Position numbers and translations under genes: made by a program. A stretch of 64,000 nt of DNA from Echinococcus granulosus (lineage: Eukaryota; Platyhelminthes; Cestoda; Cyclophyllidea; Taeniidae). The DNA lies in contig NW_020170410.1 in NCBI RefSeq assembly GCF_000524195.1, forward strand, positions 90,874 through 154,873, in the 5' to 3' direction. Below, piece after piece: positions 1 through 15,579 of the stretch (its first letter is position 1; each line of letters starts with the position of its first letter). Below the pieces are notes generated by a model, which saw nothing but the letters and a program-made list of their open reading frames with translations, had not been told where the DNA came from and searched no databases.

Positions 1-59
1 GTTCTTACTAATTCGGGGACGAGGCGGAAGGAGAACTTAATGCTAAAAGACAACAGCCC

Positions 60-701
60 TGGGTTCTATTACTAAATGTTAAACCTTGATTTATCTGAAG
101 AAGGGGTATCTGTGACTATCCTTAATAAAAGGGTTTAAAAAACGCCTACCTTTGGAAACAACCCTAGTCCCGTGTTCTACAGGAACGTTATTAACTCCTG
201 AAGTGCCACTAGCCGTGAAACAATTGAAAGCGTTCGTTACGGGTTTACGTACGGTGCATGCATGAAGATATCAATGAAGTGAACAAACTATACCTAATCC
301 ACCTCTTTACTACCTAGATGGAATCCAGATAGGTATGGCTGGGTAGCTATAAAGTAAGAATGGATTGGCGAGATAAAACAGATGTAAAACCCTATTCGCA
401 AAAAAAAAAACTATTTAAGACATCGTCCTTTTCCAATGATTGCCTTTAGACCAGTTTTCTTTCTACTAACGATGGACATGGGTGACGGTCTGTGCACCCC
501 TCCCCCTTCCTTTAACACAATTTCCAAACGGGTCAAAACTCCAGATCCAGTGGAATTGCTTTGGCTTTGTAGTCAAATATCTTCCCAATTGAACGCATCT
601 TCGATAGCTGAAGCGGTAGATTCGTGGGTCTTTTTCTTACAGCCCCGGCTACGTTATGCCAGCCGACGCGGGTTAACCAATGGGACCGTTGAAAGGTACT
701 A
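60..701 (+). mobile_element. Internal region of dispersed LTR-like element, copy A
   Basis: This stretch is the internal part of a repeat family that recurs at about 37.7-38.3 kb (- strand) and twice at 61.4-62.4 kb. Two blocks can be matched between copies: block X (about 60-400, with the shared stretch ATGAAG..GTCAAT and a later CACCTCT) and block Y (about 440-701, with the shared stretch AGTGGAATTGCT). In this copy Y runs straight into a terminal unit at 702-881, giving the order X-Y-LTR on the + strand. The 5' end lies at or beyond the window edge, so a 5' terminal unit cannot be seen. Copies differ by roughly a quarter to a third of positions by eye, so they are old. I see no intact reverse transcriptase or integrase frame. 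The class (miniature LTR element) is inference. Confidence 0.6.
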
Positions 702-881
702 TGTCACGCTTTGATTATTTGTTTAACTGTTTTGTTTTCACGGCTACTCCAGGCTCCGAGAGTATACAGTCGCTGGGTGGTCTGGCCTTTCCCTCCCTCA
801 GCCCTTCCGTAAGTCAATGATAAGCAGCCTACCCTGGTACTATGCCTTCTTTCGTCTTCAGGGAAATATTGGGATGGTACA
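702..881 (+). repeat. LTR-like terminal unit, copy 1
   Basis: A diverged copy of the unit whose best example is at 38855-39049. It ends in GGTACA, matching the family end GGGACGCTACA, and keeps the internal stretch CTTTCGTCTTCAGGGAA near 850-867. It directly follows internal block Y, so it looks like the 3' terminal repeat of copy A rather than a lone unit. It is about 180 bp long and shows no clear flanking duplication. Confidence 0.6.
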
Positions 882-2782
882 TTTGACACATGTAAAGTAA
901 TCACACATAGTTACCGTGGTAGAAGTTATGACACTGACATATAGAGGAGGAGCTGGGGCTTCTGGCAGGGCCTGGAGGACATACGACGAAACAGAAACTC
1001 AATCTGTGGGAAATTAGGTACCCAAAAGGGGAGCTAAACGAACTATCAAACTAATGTACCAAAATAAAATCCTTTTCTCTTTTTTCTAGCGATGTGACCG
1101 TACTTTAGCTAACTGTAGCTTCAGTGTAGCACGGACGTTACAAATTCATTGCAAGTGTTTAGTCAATTTGCATTAATTTACTTTAATTCTTGTGTAATGT
1201 ACGAGACAATTTTTCATTTATGTTAGCTTGAAATTTTGCATAAGTGTAGCACTATCTTCAACTAATGAATAGTAGCACGATATATCGTCATTGTATTGTA
1301 TTGTTTATGTATAAAAGCTCACTAACGGGGTTTTCAAGTTTAGTTGTCAATCATTGGGACATAAGGAACCAGGACTCCACCAAATCCGATTGCTACATCG
1401 ATCTGCGGACCCTGTACTGCCGACAGCTAGGATACACCAATTTCCAATTAACCTGGTCCATTTGTCCAGAAGCCAGTCCTGCAGTCGACACAACCACAAT
1501 TTGACCCTAGAAAGCTTCAATATTACCTTTATACCGGGGAGATGCGGCAGGTATTTACAATTTCATACAAGGTTCCTAATTCTAACTCGAAATTTGGAGT
1601 TACAAATTTCAGCTTTGAATGATTGCTGCTAGCTTGAGCTCACATTATGAACAACATTACCCCCTCTAATTTTCAAAAGCGTTATAAAATTATAAATAGG
1701 TGGGTTTTGTAAATATTTTCATTTTTAGAACGGAGGAAGTGCGGACTTAGTTGGGATCGAAAGTGATCAAGCGGCAGCTAGGTCCAGCGAGGGCGTCTAG
1801 CCAGTGATGAGCATTATCCGGTCTATGCCCGTACTCCTATGCAGAGAAACACGCCAAAAGAAATATTTCTATTGCATTAAAAATGAACAGCAATGAATAT
1901 GCAGGATTCTGTTTTGACAGCCAAATTATACTGTGACCTAACATTATGCCATAGGCGGTTATTACTACCAGTACCCGCAGCTTTTTTCGATTCCCCCAGA
2001 AGTATATTTGTGGCATGAATAGGAAACATTTTTGTCTCGCAGGCCATCCTTACAGGCACTAGTCCCAGTAAAATCATATTTAAAAGTGTGCTACCAACTT
2101 CAACTAGGGATATGATGTCCCTGGCTTTTCATGCCGTTCCTGTTAATTGCCATATTAAAAAGCATCTGCATCAGTTTCCATGAACAGCAAATAAACTCTC
2201 GTAATACATTACCTAGGACAGAGCAAAACAACCAACTTGATAATCACCGAAACAAGCACGGAACTGCAGCAATATTTAAGTAGCCTTATTATCCAAGCGA
2301 TGCTGCAACGCTTGACACGAATTAGCGAGGAAGAAGACAGCGGTTGAGGCTCACAGCACGTTAAAATAATGTATCGCCAGTCCGTAAAGTTGAAACGTAC
2401 TATTATATCGTTACTATTCCATGCGTAAGAAGTTACTATGATCCTAGATAACTACAACCGACTGCGCGGAGGTGCGACAGGAAGGTACGCCATTGGCCCA
2501 CGCAAGAGGTCGTCATAAAGTACTCACCGGGTAGACGAAAGACGAGGATAAGGCTCGAAGCTGAATGCCACCCGCCATTTTATGGGTCTATGAACCTCGA
2601 GTCACGTCCACCTATGTCCCTAAGCGCGCCAGCTCCATCTGTAATGTCGACGTTTTTGCGGCCTACACTGTCAAGAGTAACTGAGACATCCAAAACCGCT
2701 TTTACCCCAAAAAAAACGAAAAAAACGCAAATCAGTATTGATAAAAAACAGCCCTTTTTTATCATTGGCAAGTTTTCTTTGT
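882..2782. other. Intergenic, no gene recognised
   Basis: AT-rich DNA with only short open frames on both strands, none with a recognisable family, splice context or codon bias. A stretch at about 945-1040 shows weak similarity to the terminal-unit family but is too diverged to call. The right part is the downstream flank of the proteasome gene on the - strand. Confidence 0.5.
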
Positions 2783-5133
<2,351 letters not shown>

Positions 5134-5209
5134 TTATAAAAAGCAAAAAAAAACTTGCTTAAATGCGTTTAAAAATCGTTTATTTTTGATCAAACAATCC
5201 CGTTCTATA

Positions 5210-5405
5210 TGAAATACGATAGTGGTTTATCCCTCGGTTCTGGTGAGGCGCCACTTTTGTACTTTGAATTGGCCTCCTTGTACCTCACTGGGTTAGCTGG
5301 CCTTTTGGGCCATGCCAATAGCCCAGACACCTCCTCTGCGCTGAATATATATTCTGCCCGAGTATTTTGTCTTCTTTCGTCTCCAGGGGGTCCCGGGACG
5401 TTACA
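5210..5405 (+). repeat. LTR-like terminal unit (solo), copy 2, upstream of PSMA7
   Basis: A 196-bp copy close to the family consensus. It begins TGAAATACGATAGTGG (consensus TGTAATACGATAGTGG) and ends GGGACGTTACA. It lies about 185 bp upstream of the PSMA7 start codon and in the opposite orientation to that gene. No internal blocks X or Y flank it, so it is solitary. The flanking four bases (TATA and TAAG) do not match, so a target duplication is not preserved or was lost. Its reverse strand is open over almost the whole length, as in the 38855 copy. Confidence 0.85.
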
Positions 5406-7929
5406 TAAGATTTTCAAATTCCGCTTTAATTTTCCCGAAACCATGCCAAGTAAGTAGTTTAGGTATGTGGCCAAAAGCAATGATTGCAAAAAAGGAGTCA
5501 TTTTGCTTTTTTTACCTATTACAAGCAAAATATCGGTGATTTGTATTTGCTGTTGTTCCTAGTTGGGTTAATTACTTCAACCGACGAACACTTCGAAGGA
5601 GTTTAGATTCCGCCACAAATTACTGTCTATGTAACGTTTCGAGTCTTGGTGGTAGAAGTATGGTGTATTTGAACAACCGACAAAATAGGTTATGTGTAAA
5701 AGTACGGAAGATGTGTATCCGCACACAAACACCTGCCTCGCCCTTTATAGGGGCTAGTAACATCAGGCACTGGTGCCTAAGCGCAGATGGTGCAAGGCTC
5801 TCTCGTCATGAAGGACCTGCATGCAAATATTCATCGTCTTATAAACATATTTTCAGTTCAGCAGCTTTAAACTGTCTGCCAATACTAGCTGCAAGGTGTC
5901 TATAGGCTATAACACTAGTAAAAATGGCAATGTGTAAACATATGCAAGTAACGGTTATATTAACGTTGACTCAAAGTGGATTTAATCAGTAAGTAGGCGA
6001 ATCCACAGTGATTTTAACCTTTTTTGAAATGTGTAGAAAATAGCGTGCATTAATTTAGTGGGCAAGAAACGAAACACTCATAACTCAATATAGGGTGTAT
6101 TTTATTTTATTTCAAGCTGAATATTCTTGAGGTAGGCACGAAGCGAATGCCCACTTAAACCATTGAGACCGGTTGACGTGAGAATGTCAGAGGCTACCCA
6201 CTCAGTAGTTGGTCTTACCTAACGCAGCCGATATCAAAACTACTGCTGGATGCCAGAAAGACTTCCTGACCTTATTAAAGCAGCTTTCCGCACCTAATAA
6301 AATCTCATTATGGGTGATCAACGGAACGGTATTTAACCGGTGATAGGTCATTATTAGCTTGCCTCCATGATTGACAAATTTATTGCAGGGAAGATGGTAA
6401 ATGCAGTTTTAAAGTAAATGGGAGTACTGGCTACCAATTCCACTTTGCACCTAAGAGTGAGAAAGAGTTGGACATTTTTGAATGATAAAAAATAGGAAGT
6501 TAAGGAAACGGTGAATGAACTCTGAAGTGTGACATAGAAATATCATTTTCGCCTATATCAAGAGCTCTGAAATCGTAGGATTCTCCATCGACATAAGGCT
6601 GTGCAGATTAATAATTTGGCATTTTTAATAAAGTGAACAGGAGCAGATTGATGCACGAATCGAAAAATACAAATTTAGTGCTTTCGGAAAATCGCTAGAA
6701 TACCTCCAGTTAGTAAAACCAGATTTAAATTTTCAATTAGAAGGTGAACCGGTGGCAGTGTCGAAGCAGTAAAGTAATGCGAGCAGAAAAAAAGCAACCA
6801 TATCAGGTCGACGAGTAAAATGTGAGGGCGTGTATAAGAATTCCCAAGTAGATAACTTAAGACGTGAGGCAGATAAGTGGGTATTTTATCGTTAATAGAA
6901 AGGCAGGTAATGCACTGATGAGTGGAAACATGGAGCACCGACTAAACCAACAAGAAAAACTAATTAGAACTGTCATAAGAAAAGCGGAAGACTTTGAGCC
7001 GTAGCGCTTTAAATACAACTGGAGAAGGAAAAAAAAATCAAAGAGCCACGTGGGAAAAACTTGTGTTGACTTAGCATACAGATAAAAATGACACAGCTAC
7101 AGAAGCGTCAAACTTCCAAGTAAATATCCCGAACAGAGACAAGCAAGTCAAGGCTGCCTAGCTGAATTTGCCCAGACATAGCTAAAATTTTCTCAAATGG
7201 TCTCGGAATCGTAAATTTCATCCATCTCTAGGCAAAGATTGAGTGTGTATTACGATGGTGGTTTATCCCACTTTTTTAACTTTTGGATTGGCCTTCTTGT
7301 ACCGGGCTGGGTGAGCTGGCCTTTGGGACAGGTCTGTAGGCCAAACACCTTCTCTGTGCTGAATATGTATTCTGTCTGAGTATTACGTCTACTTTTGTCT
7401 TCAGGGAAGTCTCGGGACGCTACAAATGCAGAGTAAAATGCGTCGCAGTGTTCAGAGAATTTTGACTCCATTAGCCACTGATCTCAAAGCTTGTACATAT
7501 GTCTTCAACAAGCCTGGTATATACTCATAAACTTCAAACAAATCTTCTTCAATAATTTAGTAGCATGTAAACTATGGTAGCACAAACTGCCATGTTCCAA
7601 AGGAGAGTGAGTGTAAATAAAGAAGTTACACATTTTGGGATGCGAAGGGCGTAAGTTGTGGCTTAAATCGATGCAGCAATTAAAAAAGGACAAATTTTTT
7701 TCAGTGGTAGCAACCACGAACCATATAAGAACCAAAGTCAGCCAGAATCAGGTAAAAATTAAAAAAAGTTTGTATTAATTACAGTGTTGACTATCCATTT
7801 CGAAACGAAGCTTGTAGGATTAAAATGGATTGGCATCATACCGCTCATCACTAACTCGTTTTGCCTCGAATACTACTGGTCAATAAATAAAGACATATCT
7901 GCTGCTACTTTAAAGTGGTGTTCTAGTGG
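5406..7929. other. Intergenic between PSMA7 and the RABL6-like gene
   Basis: The genes on either side are divergent, so promoters of both could lie here. The only structure I can support is the LTR-like unit at 7246-7424. The remaining short open frames look random. Confidence 0.5.
7246..7424 (+). repeat. LTR-like terminal unit (solo), copy 3
   Basis: A 179-bp copy beginning TGTATTACGATGGTGGTT and ending GGGACGCTACA, with a small internal deletion relative to the 195-bp form. The four bases before and after it are AGTG and AATG, three of four matching, as expected for an old 4-bp target duplication. It lies about 500 bp upstream of the RABL6-like start codon. Confidence 0.85.
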
Positions 7930-10900
7930 ATGTCTATTTTGAAGAAGATCTTCTCAAGGGATTCTCTTCCAAACGGGAATTTGTCGACAAACGAGGGGTT
8001 TTATTTTTTGAAACCAGAGCTTCAAGAAAAGTTATCTTGTGGTGTCAAGTATAATTGTTAGTATTACGTGATTTTCCTCCTAATCGGGTTTTAGTACAGG
8101 CAGACTACATAATTATTGTAACCTGTTTGATTTACTTTAACGTCTTGCAGCTTTTCAGCCGACCTTGCAGTATTTTGTTATTCCCTTTTTGTTGCAGTAA
8201 AGCTAGTTATCCGAGGAGAACGAAAATCGGGGAAAAGTGCTCTTCTCTCTCGTCTTAAAGGGGAAGCATTCAATTCAAATTATGCACCAACCGATGAAAT
8301 TAAGGCAAATATTTTAGCTACTTTATTGACTTAGATCTTCTTTTAACCTAGTCGAGTTTCCTTCCTACTTTTCTTCCCAAGCTTTATTCTGGAATTTTTC
8401 CCTCATACTTCTAGGTTGCAAACATCTTATGGAACTATCAGCCCACAAATGATGCAGTGAAAGTAGACGTATGGGATGTTGTGGACAAGGGTCGTCAACG
8501 GGAGGTTAAACACGGAGCTACAGCTTCGGCATACGTTTCGTTGTTGACTAAAAAATCCCAGGTATTTTGTACGTCGATATTGTTCAACAAGGATATTCTT
8601 TTTTTTTCCGAAGTTTAATTGGGCATTCTTTTAGAAACAAGGTTTATAATAAATAGCCTGAGTATTTCGTGGTTAAAGGCCATTATATTTGGTACTGCTA
8701 AAAGGTCCTCATTGTTTTTTTTGATGCAATGTCTCTTAATTTTATTGCTTTTTCGTGCAACGTTTTTCGTTCTACCTGTGTTTCGAATTATCTAGATCAG
8801 TGATTTTACTTCCACCTTATAGACTACCACGGCTATGGCTTCCCTGGACTCGACATTTATCGACGTCTACAAAGGCGTGAACTGTGTTATTCTGATGTTT
8901 GACATGACGAGCAAGTGGTGGGTGATTGCCCAATTAGTTTCTCCCTAAATTTAACTCACTGGCTTTACATACCTAAATTTCTATTTATCAGTACGTCTGC
9001 AAAGCATCTTCTGCCGTGAGCATCATTTCAAACGCTTCAGTTTCATTTAGTGTACTTTTTCAGTTGTTGGGATTTCGATACGTCAAATATGCATTTCATG
9101 TAAGACTTTGTGCTATTACCCGGAAGTTTGTCTTTTTTTATTTAATAATTTGCTATAGTGGGTGACATAGCAACTTTTGCAATTAGTCCGTCCTCTTTTT
9201 GATCGTGACACGCTTTGATACCTGTCTAAATGACGTTACAATCGTTTGTTTTTGGCTTGAAATCAACTTCATTGGCATTCACACAAAACTTTCAGCAGGT
9301 TAAGGCACTGTTTTGATGCCTATTTTATACTTGAAGAAAATTTGCTATTCCCTGCTAGAATTTTCCCATGCTCTTCGCGTTATCCATAAATTAGCTGTAT
9401 TTGTTTTTGTATGTAAGTACTGTGGTTTGCTGGGTTTTGAATTAATTTGAAGAGGATGGAAGCCGTTTCCCTAATGAATAAGTGTACTTCTAAGTTTTGT
9501 CATGCGATAAAGGATTCACGCGGACGCTTTTACAAACTCCTCATTGACTTAACAAGTTGTTGGTATCAACTAGTCAAATTGTTCTCATGTGCTTGGATTA
9601 CCGCACTACCACTGAGGTGTTAGTCTTTCGCAAATTTCGCATATATTTGCCATAAACTTGTTTATTTCCTCTTAAAACATTAAATCTCTTATGTTGAAAT
9701 CGGCTAACCATTGGGTGATACCTCCTCTCTGTTGTGGATTTGACGTTGAATCAGTGTTTCATCTGCCTAAAGTGATTACTCACTGGTCAAATCCATTTGA
9801 TTGTTATCACAGGTAATACTACTTTAATATGCTCTAGCTGTCAGTCCTCCACGGGCTCCGATTTTACTTCTCCTTCATGCTCCAGCTCTGCTGGATTCGC
9901 TTAGTTTTGCATCGTCACCTACCCATGAACTTGTATCCCGAGAAACCCAAAAATTTTCTCCGAAAATGAATATAAGTGCTCGCTCATTTATGTAGAACCA
10001 AAGAATGTGAATACCACGACTATTTGAATGCCATTTTTTATCCCTAATGATGTAGATTTAGACTTGCACTAATAATGGATTTTTGCCAGATTGATCGTTC
10101 GTTGCATAGCAAAGCAGATCATCCTACCGTTCGTTAATCAAATCGCTTCCATGAATACCTGTACTGCCGTTCAGGAGCACCGTTTTTACCGTATTTCGAG
10201 TCGATAAAGTGGCCATAGGTTCTGTCTTTATATCCACTGGAAGCGTCAACTAAGTTCTAGTATATTCACCTAACTTGTTGGCCAATATTTTGAGAGATTC
10301 CAAAGAAATGTTAAGAGTGTCAAACGCTGCTGCTGTCGATTTCTCATCGCTCTCTCTTTTCGGAAAGGACCTTCGAGTACGTGCGTCGAGAACTGCCGAA
10401 GGTGCCGCATTCGGTACCAGTTCTGGTGGTTGGGAACTTTCGCGACGCTGTTGCCGCTGATGAAACGAACCGAGAGATCACGGAGACTGAGGTTCGTACT
10501 TTCATTAGGCGGGTGCTGAATATGCGACAGTCCTTTGCCTCGGACAGTGACGCACCAGAGTCTTGCAAGCAGTACACGTGGGTTATTTTTCCTCTTTCTT
10601 GGCATCATTTGAAATCCTCTTTTTTCCCGCCTTTGATTTGGAAACGCAGATACTGATGTACCATCCAGATCTTCATGTTTGAGATTTAAATCAGGTCATG
10701 TTCCTTCTACATAGTTAAGATATTAACCCTTCTCTCTGTGTATTATTGTGTCTTTGTTGGGTTTCGTGACATCTGTGACCTTCTTTGGTGCTCCACTTTT
10801 AATAATGCTTTTTGGGGCGCGGATGCCATTAACCGAACCACATGAAACTAGTTTGAGAATGGATTTGTGCGGAACAGAAATATATGTAATGTGCTGGCTG

Positions 10901-13900
10901 CCCATTACAGTTAGAAGACTTTGTAATCTACCCGTAGTGGTGGATTTCGATGAGGCTCATTTATCGTCCCGTCCGTCGGAACTGGAGCAAAGTGTTTGCC
11001 CACGTCGAAATTTTGAGACTACGCTCTCATGATCTATGGGTTCTCCTTGTTTTTAGGTAAATGGGATGGTTTTAAAATGCTTACTTGAAGAGATACCACA
11101 TTTTCCTCACTTATTTTCAGTAGCCACTTTGGTCTCCTCGGTTTTCTCCTCCCCTTTGAAGGTGTGCACCAATACGCTATTGCGAGACTTCCATGAAGAA
11201 TGGATTTGGGCTGATGTATATCCACCGTTTCCTCAACATTCCCTTCCTCCACCTGCAATGTGCCTACCTTCTTCAAACACTAGCTCTCAACCGTCAGGCC
11301 TTCTCCACCATCAGTCAGCAACTCGACATGGCAGAGGAGAATCGGGAGGCGATTTGTTCTTACGAAAAGTACATCTATTCTCGAAGTTTTCTTTTTGCCT
11401 GACGTATTCTCTTTGGTTGCTTACTGTCCTTTATGTCTAATAGTTGTCAAAAATTATTGCGAGTAATGTGTAGTACATGTGTTTCTATCTATTTGTCTGA
11501 AGTGATACTCCGTCGAGAATTGCAGTTGGCCTCTTTCTAACCTCTAAAGTACGTCCTCCTTGAAACTCGGCTCAGCTATTTTTTTCCGCTTGCTATTATT
11601 AGATGTTCATTATCTGTCGCGTTTAACGTTTGAACTACTTGTTTCCGAAAACGGTAACTCAATCTTTAAATAGGTTTACGCGCTGGTTGGAAGGCGTCAG
11701 AGGTCCAACTTCATCATCAAGTTCTGTAGGTGAGTCCTATCTCTTTTTTTCAATTATTCAAATCTCACCTATCCTCACTCAATTTTCTGTATTTTCTCCG
11801 TCCTTTTGCAGTCATAGGTGAAATGGGAAAGGCGACTCTACAACCCGGCTCAAATAAGGCAGCCACTGGCCGAGTTGATGCTAGCCCCAAGGGCAAGCCT
11901 TCCCCAGTCAGTAAGGTTAAAGTTGGCCCTATTTTGTATCTATTGTTTGTCAGACTTGGAAGTTGTCTCATGGTGGAGAAGCCATAAATCCAATCATCAT
12001 TCATTCGTTAAGTACGAATTGTTCGATGTTGATTTATATGCTTCTATTACACTTTTTCCTTCAAAAATCCGTTTGGGCATTAGCCTAGCTGTTCGTCTAA
12101 GTTAGATATTTTCATACCCAGCACTATTTGGGCAAGTGGCGTTCTTAACCAGGGTACTGACCACTATATTCCCATTTGAATAGCTGAATGTACGCCTAAC
12201 TTTACAACATTGCGCATTTATGTGAGATTGTTTATCTACCATTTGAGAATTTGAATGGAAAAAAACGTCCTGGGTATTCTAAACAAAGTATTTTGTGTAA
12301 GAATACGCAGGTTACGCACTTCCGTAGAGCCTCATCTAAACGTGGCTTCGTATAAAACAAGTTAGTAGCGCTTTTAGGTAATGTCCAAAGCATGGTGGAT
12401 TAATATATTTTGGAAATAGTCCACAGCGCTGGCATCAACGGAGTGTCTGGGTTGCATTTCGTTGCCTTTTAAAGCATAGGTCTACAGATAGCTGGAAGAA
12501 TTGACGTAGAGGCAGCACTATGCTGTCGTGATGCTATAAATCAAACAAACTTCCTTCTGTACCACCAGGACACACTTTGCAAGACAAGAACCACAAAGTT
12601 TATGCCACGCCTGCCACTCCATCACGCGCTCAAATGTGGAGTATATCTGATTGAATAAGTCCTGTCAAATTATGCTCCTACAGAGCCAAAAAGGAAGTCG
12701 ATCAACGGGCCTCCCTTGCCCACAAGCGGCGCTGAAGACTCGGCATTTGGAGAGTTCATTCAAAAAGCTGACAGTCCTTCCACATCTTCATCTTCTCCTA
12801 CCAACGGTTTAAACGTGAATATGCAGCCGGTTGACTCGTGAGTGCTTCCTTTTGTCTTATCTCGCCTCTAACTTATTAACCCGCCTCCTGTTGACACATT
12901 GATGCTTTTTATATGACCGCCTTCCAGTTCTTGTTCATTGCCAATTGTTTTTCAAATTTTTCTGCTCTGTGGCTAATTTCCATTGAAACGGACATGATTC
13001 TTATGAGGTAATGGTTTTTTCTAGTACTTTTTTGAACATGGTCTTCTCCAAAAATTGGCAAAACTCAGCTTTATGTGGGTTTTGGGAATATGGATTTAAT
13101 GCTGAAAAGAATTGGAATACATTGTTGCAGCTTTTTTCGGGTTTTACAAGTGTGGCCTGTAAATACTTGACCCCCCTTGAATTGCCTTTTTTGCAGATAC
13201 CTCAATGCTGTGCCCGTGGTCGCAGAATTTCAGGAGGACATTGATCCCGACGATGCGGTGGTGGGCAGTGCGGCAGGAGGTTTTAACGGTGTGGGTGGAA
13301 GCCTTCGTCCGCTTGCCGATTCCGTGGATGATGACCTAGTGGACGAAGATGACGACGATTTGATGAATGAAGATGATGATGACGATGAGGAGCACTTGGG
13401 ACCCGCTTTGGGTCTGGCCTCATTCAGTAATGAGGCTGTGGAAGATGGACGATCCTCGGTAAATGGTTTGTCTAGTGTTTGAAAATCTCTGCTTTTTGCT
13501 GACTCGTGATCGTCAAACGTCATGGTTGCGGTTTTGCTTGATCAAGTTTAGCCCTTAATAACACCAACATTTTTGTTTCGTTTGATTTATTGTTAATAAT
13601 CATTTTCATTACGATTTTCAATGCTCGGAGTGATATGCGGTCTTTATATTTTTTGCGTTTTTTTATGAAGCAAAATCAGTAAAGGGGTTTGTGATAGAGC
13701 CGACATCTATTACAGTCGGTTCCATTCATAAATGTGTTACTTGAGAAAATCATTCTCCGTATATTTGCACTAATTTGATTGGATTTTTTGGAATTTTATG
13801 TGATCAGAAACGTTAGAACAATTATTGTCAGCGATACAAAAGAGTTCAAATTAGATTAATTTGGTATTTGCTGTAAAACGTGCTAATTATGTGGAAGGTC

Positions 13901-14226
13901 TCACGATATTTTTTTTTTCGCTTTAGAGCTGTAAAATGAATTATGTTTTATGTCCCTCTCTTGATGCTATGAACGGGGTAGGTAACTGATGCTCGGGTTT
14001 TTGATGCGTTTAGACGAAGGCACGTAATGGGCTGCAAGTAGATCAAGTGCCGACTTTCCAGCCCCCGTCTCCCAGTTCTTCCTCCCCTTCCACTTCACCA
14101 CCCAGCTCGACCCATCCCCCCAATATCGTTCCACCGATGTCTCGAACCGCCTTGCATGATCCCTCCGTCGATTTGGTCACCTCGGAGGAAAGAAATGCTT
14201 TTGAACGCTTCCTTGATGACATGTGA
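7930..14226 (+). CDS. RABL6: Rab-like GTPase 6 (RABL6/PARF family)
   Basis: Eleven exons: 7930-8056, 8198-8304, 8415-8561, 8823-8917, 10368-10577, 11162-11368, 11674-11729, 11812-11910, 12684-12837, 13197-13458 and 14014-14226, giving 558 residues (human about 730). The N-terminus [11 protein letters not shown] resembles the vertebrate MFSALKKL start. Residues 49-56 are the P-loop GERKSGKS and 98-104 the WDVVDKG switch region. GNFRD at 181-185 stands where Ras-like proteins have NKxD, as in other RABL6 proteins. [16 protein letters not shown] and [10 protein letters not shown] are further family marks. The second half is low-complexity Ser/Pro, then [13 protein letters not shown] and a run of Asp/Glu around 13321-13392. 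The Lys-rich tail of the vertebrate protein is absent; the protein ends [10 protein letters not shown]. The intron 8305-8414 starts with GC, not GT. Family assignment is firm; the role (proliferation and trafficking in vertebrates) is not shown by sequence. Confidence 0.9.
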
Positions 14227-15579
14227 TCTCTTGTCTTCTCTTCTACTTGTTTTCATCTGCTTCTTTCTTTACCTTCTATTGCTTTTCGGGCCCCCTCTCT
14301 ACTTGTCTTTTATCTCACCGGATGTTTTATGTGGAAAGTTACTCGAAAGTAAATGCATATCTTTTTGACTATTTTTACTTGAATCCTGGGGAAATTGCTT
14401 GAAGTTCATGCCACTAAGGTTGGTGTGCTTCTGCTTGTTTGACTCTTGCCTCCTTCCGAAATTTTGGCTATGCGATCCATACAGTAGCCTATTGGAGGCG
14501 AGATTTGAGTGTAATGCATTGCCAATTGTTCGCTCGTTGATGAAATATTTTACGACGGACTAATGGTTGGAATGTCATTCAGTGGTGCTTTTCAGAGGCA
14601 TCGACTCAGCCCATTCGTGCAGGCGTTCCTCCTAGCGGCGTTATGAGCGGTGCAAGTCGGGAAGAAGCCTTGTTACAAACTCGGAGGTGGGTCGTGGGGC
14701 TGATAGCCTGTGCGGTAGAAGCAGAGACGCAGTACTGCTGACAAGTGGATGAACTCGCAATACCCTGCGAATGCTTGCATAACGCTCTGCAGAGACAAAG
14801 GCAGTAAAATCTCGTCAACTTGGTGCGATCTCAAAAAGTGACGGTGTTGTCGTAGGTTCCCAACCCTTACACTTGGTGCCAGTGTCTCACATGTTCCACT
14901 TATCTTCCACACTCACTTTGTTGCTTTGATCTCAATCAGTCTGGTGAATACAGATGTCATAAACAGGGAAAGGACGACTGTCACATACTCGTGACGCCAG
15001 TCCCAGGTAAGAACATGCTGACTTTACATTTACAAGGTGAATGCGTTGGCGGCTATGGGTTGTACTAAATGTCAACGGGCTCTGACATGCGCCCCATATT
15101 GAAATGTGAGTTAGCTTATTCAGTTCAAATAAATATAGTTGAAATCTGACTACAGCGACGGAGTGAACAGATTGCATCAAACTAAAAGCAGTGTCTACAC
15201 CAAAGGAATGGAATAGCCAATCTTTGCTGTATTCTGACCTCCAGACTTTTATTTTATACAATTTTTTTCTCTATTCCATCACACGGAATGTTGGATTGTC
15301 CCGTGCAATTCAACCGGCATTTCCCCTTTACTCCCTTCCTGCTGATGCTAATGCACTAGTGGAAGGAAAGTACCACCGAGGTTATTAATACCACTTTTAT
15401 ACTGAGTAATCTATCATGTAAAAACTTTCAGTGATGCTGTTTACTGACAATGAATTGCGCGCATTGAACACACTTTCAAGCACCAATCACCTGGTGTCAA
15501 ACAAGGCAACAGTGATCGGCGGTCCATTCACTTCTCTGCGTCAACATCGGCCTCTATTTTCGCATTTTCTTGGCTCACC
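14227..15579. other. Intergenic, 3' flank of RABL6-like gene
   Basis: No gene, repeat of the dispersed family or RNA gene recognised. The short open frames on both strands have no family resemblance. The region must hold the RABL6 3' UTR and the NPC2 promoter, but I cannot place the limits. Confidence 0.45.

Noticed and set aside
13230..13523. Serine-rich open frame on the - strand
   Set aside because: It is the antisense shadow of the Asp/Glu run in the RABL6-like gene.
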